Assembly (NCBI RefSeq): GCF_003131205.1
Contig: NZ_QFFY01000004.1
Location: 372,001 to 436,000, forward strand
Source of the DNA: Occallatibacter savannae
GTDB lineage: Bacteria > Acidobacteriota > Terriglobia > Terriglobales > Acidobacteriaceae
Length of the DNA: 64,000 nt
Reading direction: 5' to 3'
Part shown: in pieces, positions 60,675 through 64,000 of the stretch
How positions within the stretch are numbered: the first letter of the stretch is position 1
Layout of the letters: each line of letters starts with the position of its first letter
Notes under the pieces: model-generated
Database searches by the model: none
What the model was told of the DNA's origin: nothing
Seen by the model: only the letters and a program-made list of their open reading frames with translations
Program-made: the position numbers and the translations under genes

Positions 60675-61124
60675 ATGGCTAGACGTTCGTTTCTCCGCCA
60701 GATGTGTGCCCTGCCGTTCATTGGCGCCGCTGCAAGTCTAGGGCAGACCAATAGCCACAAACAGCTGAACATCATGATGAAAAGCGCATGGGGATCGGAT
60801 GATCCAACCAAGGCCGCTTTCCCGTTTCTTCACGGTTTCGCCCTAGCCGAGGCGGGACACTCTGTACAGATCTTCTTGCTCGGCGAAGCAGTTTCACTCA
60901 TGCGTGCCTCAGTTGCGGCGGCAGTTGTGCCCGTAGGCTGGCCCCCTTTGGGTGAGGCCCTCCGGAAAGTGGCTGACAAGAAGGTGCAAATTTATGCATG
61001 TGGTGCATGCAGCCGCGCACGCGGCATCGTACAAACCGATCTTGACCAGTGGGGTGCGAAGTTCGGGAGCCCGACAATCTTCGTTTCGCTCGTGGAATGG
61101 GCGGATCGGGTTATTACGGAATAG
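60675..61124 (+). CDS. Exported DsrE-family protein
   Basis: This 149-aa protein starts at ATG 60675 with a signal containing twin Arg (MARRSFLRQMCALPFIGAA). The fold pattern is DsrE/DsrF: LNIMMKSAWGSDDPTKAAF, ALAEAGHSVQIFLLGEAVSL, VADKKVQIYACGACSRARG with a Cys pair at the usual active-site loop. Related proteins carry sulfur or respond to sulfide, but usually in the cytoplasm; export is unusual. Convergent with the ArsR gene. Confidence 0.82.
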   Translation: MARRSFLRQMCALPFIGAAASLGQTNSHKQLNIMMKSAWGSDDPTKAAFPFLHGFALAEAGHSVQIFLLGEAVSLMRASVAAAVVPVGWPPLGEALRKVADKKVQIYACGACSRARGIVQTDLDQWGAKFGSPTIFVSLVEWADRVITE

Positions 61125-61140
61125 AACTCGATTGCGGGAG

Positions 61141-61176
61141 ACTAAGGTCCGAGTAGCCGGTTATTCACTCAGAACG
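61141..61176 (+). repeat. Family B repeat, copy 16 (right arm)
   Basis: AAGGTCCGAGTAGCCGGTTATTC followed by ACTCAGAAC. Confidence 0.7.
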
Positions 61177-61270
61177 TCGAACTCTGAAATCGTTCTCTAC
61201 AAAGACAGCGGATTTCTCTTCTGACAATTTCACCTTTTGAAGTCCCCTACATAGAAGCAGAACACGCTGT

Positions 61271-61594
61271 CTAGAGATTCACTTTTTCTAAAATCCGTAC
61301 GGACTCTCCCACCTGCTTCTCGAAATAACGCCGCATGAGATCAAGCACTTTCCAGAGAAGTGGGTCGCGCACCGAATAGAACACTTGGTTTCCAAGCTTA
61401 CGGGTACGCACGATCTGCCGTGCCCGCAGTACTGCAAGATGCTGCGAGATGTTCGATTGCTCGGCCTCAAGCCGCTCCGAAATCACGCCCACGGTAAGCT
61501 CGCCATCTCGCAACTCATCGACGATTGCAATCCGGGTGGCATTTCCCAGAGCTTGGAACATCTCAGCCTTGAACTGCCGCAGTGAGTCGGGCAT
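61271..61594 (-). CDS. ArsR-family transcriptional regulator
   Basis: This 107-aa protein has the ArsR winged helix: MFQALGNATRIAIVDELRDG, LTVGVISERLEAEQSNISQHL (shown in part), RTRKLGNQVFYSVRD. It has no Cys at all, so it is not a classical thiol metal sensor. It is divergent from the receiver/zinc-ribbon operon, and a perfect palindrome (61605-61624) lies between the starts, so it probably controls both directions. Confidence 0.92.
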   Translation of the reverse strand: MPDSLRQFKAEMFQALGNATRIAIVDELRDGELTVGVISERLEAEQSNISQHLAVLRARQIVRTRKLGNQVFYSVRDPLLWKVLDLMRRYFEKQVGESVRILEKVNL

Positions 61595-61604
61595 TTGCGT
61601 TAGT

Positions 61605-61624
61605 ATATGCGAAGACTCGCATAT
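61605..61624. promoter_or_regulatory. ArsR operator palindrome
   Basis: ATATGCGA (61605-61612), AGAC, TCGCATAT (61617-61624): perfect 8-base arms, 10 bases from the ArsR ATG and 21 from the receiver ATG at 61646. Confidence 0.88.
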
Positions 61625-61645
61625 TCCTTCCCTTGAGATTTCCTA

Positions 61646-62062
61646 ATGTGTGCTGCTGACTGTGCCAGAAAACCGCGTGTTCTGGTAGCCGACGATGAAA
61701 AGATCATCGCTGATACGCTGAAGCTCATCTTAACCGGGGCCGGATACGAAGTCTCCGTTGCTTACGATGGTATCGCAGCCTTAGAGAGGGCAAAAGAGCG
61801 GTCCCCGGACCTCTTGCTGAGTGATGTCTTCATGCCTGGCCTATCAGGAATCGACCTTGCGATACAGGTATGCGACCAACTTCCGACGTGCAAAGTGCTG
61901 CTCATGTCTGGACAGGCGAATCTGGAGTTTCTGCGCCACGAGATCAAATCCAAATGCCGCGAATTTGAAGTGCTTTCAAAGCCGACTCATCCCACGGACT
62001 TGCTTGCTCAGATTGGGGCAATGCTACCTCGCGGCTCAGGGGTACGTAATGGCCTTCATTGA
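61646..62062 (+). CDS. Stand-alone receiver domain, 138 aa
   Basis: RVLVADDEKIIADTLKLIL, phospho-Asp in LLLSDVFMPGLSG, LLMSGQAN and Lys in VLSKPTHP show a complete receiver without an output domain. ATG 61646. It overlaps the following zinc-ribbon gene by 14 bases, so the two proteins are made together. It is less similar to the 45536/63012 pair than those are to each other. Confidence 0.9.
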   Translation: MCAADCARKPRVLVADDEKIIADTLKLILTGAGYEVSVAYDGIAALERAKERSPDLLLSDVFMPGLSGIDLAIQVCDQLPTCKVLLMSGQANLEFLRHEIKSKCREFEVLSKPTHPTDLLAQIGAMLPRGSGVRNGLH

Positions 62063-62354
62063 CATAAAAGTGAAGTGCAGCCATTGCGGTGGAGAATTTG
62101 TATTCACTTCGGGCGAACAGCATTTCTTTAATGCGAAAGGCTTCACTCACGTTCCGAAGACTTGCCGTAGCTGCCGCGCGAAAAGAGCGGGAGGAAAACT
62201 TCGGACTGACAACACCGTAATTTGTGCTGATTGCGGAGCAGAGACCGCGGTCCCATTCAAGCCATCGCAAAACCGTCCGGTGTACTGTCACGCGTGTTTC
62301 GAGAAACGAAGATCACCCCTCGGACGGAAGTTGATCACCATTCCCAAAGTGTGA
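62049..62354 (+). CDS. Zinc-ribbon protein, 101 aa (paralog 3)
   Basis: ATG 62049 within the receiver gene, after AGGGG. Ribbons: CSHCGGEFVFTSGEQHFFNA, GFTHVPKTCRSCRAKR, CADCGAETAVPFKP and YCHACFEKRRS. All eight Cys are kept. The operon with a receiver parallels the fusion at 46058-46639. Confidence 0.9.
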   Translation: MAFIDIKVKCSHCGGEFVFTSGEQHFFNAKGFTHVPKTCRSCRAKRAGGKLRTDNTVICADCGAETAVPFKPSQNRPVYCHACFEKRRSPLGRKLITIPKV

Positions 62355-62465
62355 CCCGAAGATTACCCGAAGATTACCGGAGCGCCATTGCAGGGAGATC
62401 GCGACACAGATACCGTTTGGCTGTGATCACCCAACTCACCTGCACACACGATTGAAAGGAGTGTC

Positions 62466-62684
62466 ATGTTCACGTATTCTGCTTCCTCCACGTCCCGGAT
62501 TCTCCGTAGCTGCCTCCTGAATGTTGAACGAATCGGTGACCCTCAGGATTCTGTCATATTGCAGTTGAAAGGAATCCTGTCGCTCAGGATTGCTGAAGCC
62601 GAAGGGCGCGCGTGCCAGGATCGAGACCTAAGGAGGTCTATGCCCCGAGCGGGATCGATTGCGCATCTTCTTGAGAAGTGCTAA
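62466..62684 (+). CDS. Small helical protein, 72 aa
   Basis: ATG 62466 behind AAAGGAG. Core LLNVERIGDPQDSVILQLKG with ILSLRIAEAEGRA is related to the protein at 35902. Unknown function. Confidence 0.65.
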   Translation: MFTYSASSTSRILRSCLLNVERIGDPQDSVILQLKGILSLRIAEAEGRACQDRDLRRSMPRAGSIAHLLEKC

Positions 62685-62717
62685 AAACCTCTGGGAGCCG
62701 CTAAGCCGCGTATTTTG

Positions 62718-62963
62718 ATGACATCCGTCTGTTCTGTCGTGCTTGAGGGCTTTACGTTGGTGCTCCGCGTTGAATCCAATGTCTCAGGTGATTGGACTTG
62801 GACCTTGCGCCTTTCCAAAAGCGTCGTGATCTTAGACAGAGGCTCGGATATCAGCAAGGAGGCCTCTCAGATCGCTGCTCAACTAGCGGTTGCGGATCGG
62901 CTTCGGATAGCTGGTCTGAAGGCACCTGAAGAGTACAGATGGAGCACGGAAGCCCCGACTTAG
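62718..62963 (+). CDS. Small hypothetical protein, 81 aa
   Basis: ATG 62718 without a ribosome site. Beta-rich first half (VVLEGFTLVLRVESNVSGDW, TLRLSKSVVILDRG), then a helix (KEASQIAAQLAVADRLRIAG). Not recognised; between two members of the small-gene families. Confidence 0.5.
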   Translation: MTSVCSVVLEGFTLVLRVESNVSGDWTWTLRLSKSVVILDRGSDISKEASQIAAQLAVADRLRIAGLKAPEEYRWSTEAPT

Positions 62964-63011
62964 GTCTCTCATAGCTCCGGTGGGGAAAGGAAGCATCTAA
63001 GTCCAACTAGG

Positions 63012-63422
63012 GTGCAAGCCTATCTCAACTCGGTGAGGACAGTCCTCGTCGTTGACGACAGCGAAATCATCGCAGACACGCTCGTGATGGTTCTTTCAGC
63101 GGAAGGCTTCCAAGCTGTCGCAGCGCACAACGCATCCCATGCTCTTAAGCTCCTCCAGTCCGAATCATTCGACCTTCTGCTCAGTGACGTAATGATGCCA
63201 GGAATGACGGGGATTGAGCTGGCTATTGAAGCTAGGAGAAAAGGCTTGGTCCGAGCGGTTCTCCTGATGTCAGGCGTGGCTTCGACGGCCGATCTGCTGG
63301 AGAATGCTAGGAAGCTGGGTTACACTTTCGAGATTCTTGCGAAGCCTGTGTACCCGACAGAGGTGATTGAAAGAATACAGGCTCTACTCGCAAGAAGCGA
63401 TGGAGCATCAGCAATCACCTGA
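63012..63422 (+). CDS. Stand-alone receiver-domain response regulator
   Basis: GTG start; 136 aa. TVLVVDDSEIIADTLVMVL, LLLSDVMMPGMTG, VLLMSGVASTADLL and ILAKPVYP; close paralog of 45536-45922 over its whole length. No partner zinc-ribbon gene follows; a terminator does. Confidence 0.9.
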   Translation: MQAYLNSVRTVLVVDDSEIIADTLVMVLSAEGFQAVAAHNASHALKLLQSESFDLLLSDVMMPGMTGIELAIEARRKGLVRAVLLMSGVASTADLLENARKLGYTFEILAKPVYPTEVIERIQALLARSDGASAIT

Positions 63423-63466
63423 AGCCACCGCAGCCAACAGAGCTGGGTGCGCGGAATTAAGAAATT

Positions 63467-63504
63467 GGCCCGAGCAGTGCAGAGAGCTGCTTGGGCCGTT
63501 TTTT
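63467..63504 (+). terminator. Rho-independent terminator
   Basis: GGCCCGAGCAG (63467-63477) pairs with CTGCTTGGGCC (63487-63497) followed by GTTTTTT. Confidence 0.9.
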
Positions 63505-63708
63505 GATTTCAAAACGCATCTAAGTACATGCGCTCTCTCCTGCGATGAGCGCATGCCACTGGCGATATCACCCCCTCTGTGCCAGGAGGCTCGCAGGGCC
63601 TCGGAGTCGCAAGTCTCTCATCCAATTCGCGGCTCCTTGAGGCTCTGATGACGTTAGCCAGCTAATCTGCTGTTCAGAGTCTGCAATTGCTGGGGAGAGG
63701 GATAGAGT

Positions 63709-63768
63709 TGTCGGCTACTCGGACCCAAACCAAGAAATTGCCAGTTTCCGAGTTGCCGGTGATTCGGG
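63709..63768 (+). repeat. Family B hairpin repeat, copy 17
   Basis: Near-consensus: GTCGGCTACTCGGACCC, AACCAAGAAATTGCCAG, TTTCCGAGTTGCCGGTGATTCG (shown as arms). Confidence 0.9.
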
Positions 63769-63836
63769 AGCTACCTCGATTTACTACACCTAGAGAATAG
63801 CTTTAGATCTTCTATCGCTGCATTGTAGGATGAGCC

Positions 63837-64000
63837 ATGTCGTCCGGATTCCATTACCAGTCAATCGTCTGGGTAGCATTGGCCGTGATGACGCTGATTG
63901 TTCTTGTGCGGACACTCTGGGTCTATCGCGGGTCCGCCAATTGGCCTGTGGTGGAGGGTACGATTACAGGGCTCGACGTCCAGCAGATAAGGGACGCGGA
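63837..64000 (+). CDS. DUF3592-type membrane protein, cut by the window end
   Basis: ATG 63837; the 54 visible residues contain a membrane helix (IVWVALAVMTLIVLVRTLW) and NWPVVEGTITGLDV, the start of the DUF3592 beta domain (compare 44828-45271). The rest is outside the window. Confidence 0.65.
   Translation, partial: MSSGFHYQSIVWVALAVMTLIVLVRTLWVYRGSANWPVVEGTITGLDVQQIRDA

Larger units (their letters stand above)
63423..63836. other. Intergenic region with a terminator and a repeat
   Basis: Contains the terminator at 63467-63504 and repeat copy 17. An open frame crossing the terminator (63367-63648) is not credible. Confidence 0.6.

Noticed and set aside
63367..63648. Plus-strand frame after the last receiver gene
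   Set aside because: It crosses a strong terminator hairpin and overlaps the receiver gene.
29321..64000. Insertion sequence or transposase as source of the family B repeats
   Set aside because: No transposase, RAYT-like gene or target duplication is seen in the window, so the mobile source cannot be shown.

Overview
The window reads as a chromosomal segment of an Acidobacteriota bacterium, most likely class Terriglobia. This rests on several lineage-typical families: a TIGR03435-type protein, a PadR-linked MacB/FtsX permease of the acidobacterial duplicated orphan permease type, a winged-helix plus TolB/PD40-propeller protein, HAF-repeat and YncE-like propeller proteins, and a TonB-dependent receptor with an N-terminal carboxypeptidase-regulatory-like domain. 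kdsA indicates a Gram-negative LPS envelope.

Region 1 (about 0-21 kb) is dense housekeeping and envelope sequence: an HhH protein, kdsA, GntR and TetR regulators, a cupin, SnoaL proteins, an M50 protease, a secreted S9 peptidase, a lipoprotein, a ribH fused to a VOC-like domain and overlapping nusB, YtxH and DUF948-like envelope proteins, a PadR operon, and a GH51 arabinofuranosidase. Its intergenic sequence up to 8 kb carries one palindromic repeat family (family A, GGGGCACCC-tailed), which has also entered the S9 peptidase gene in frame.

Region 2 (about 21.2-29 kb) is an integrated element next to tRNA-Glu(TTC). It has a tyrosine integrase, a small excisionase-like protein, a replication-initiator-like protein and several unknowns, followed by a five-gene minus-strand cassette of unrecognised proteins that looks like cargo. 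A degenerate tRNA-Arg(CCG)-like half lies just upstream of the integrase.

Region 3 (about 29-64 kb) is looser and rich in small genes. Larger genes include a membrane PP2C/SpoIIE phosphatase, a PQQ-type propeller with Ig-like domains, a frameshifted TonB receptor, a beta-helix protein, a frameshifted YncE propeller, an aspartic protease, a winged-helix/PD40 sensor, a HAF-repeat protein and a PadR/ADOP pair. Between them lie about 17 copies of a second hairpin repeat (family B), all in the same orientation. Scattered through 35-63.5 kb are paralogous sets of very small proteins: stand-alone receiver domains, four-cysteine-pair zinc ribbons, two sets of short helical proteins and two sets of short Cys-pair proteins.

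The most interesting biology is the link between receiver domains and zinc ribbons. They are fused in one protein (46058-46639), overlap as an operon under an ArsR operator (61605-62354), and cluster at 45.5-47.7 kb. This suggests an uncharacterised phospho-relay output system with multiplied paralogs. All starts, frames and homologies were judged by eye; no database search was run.
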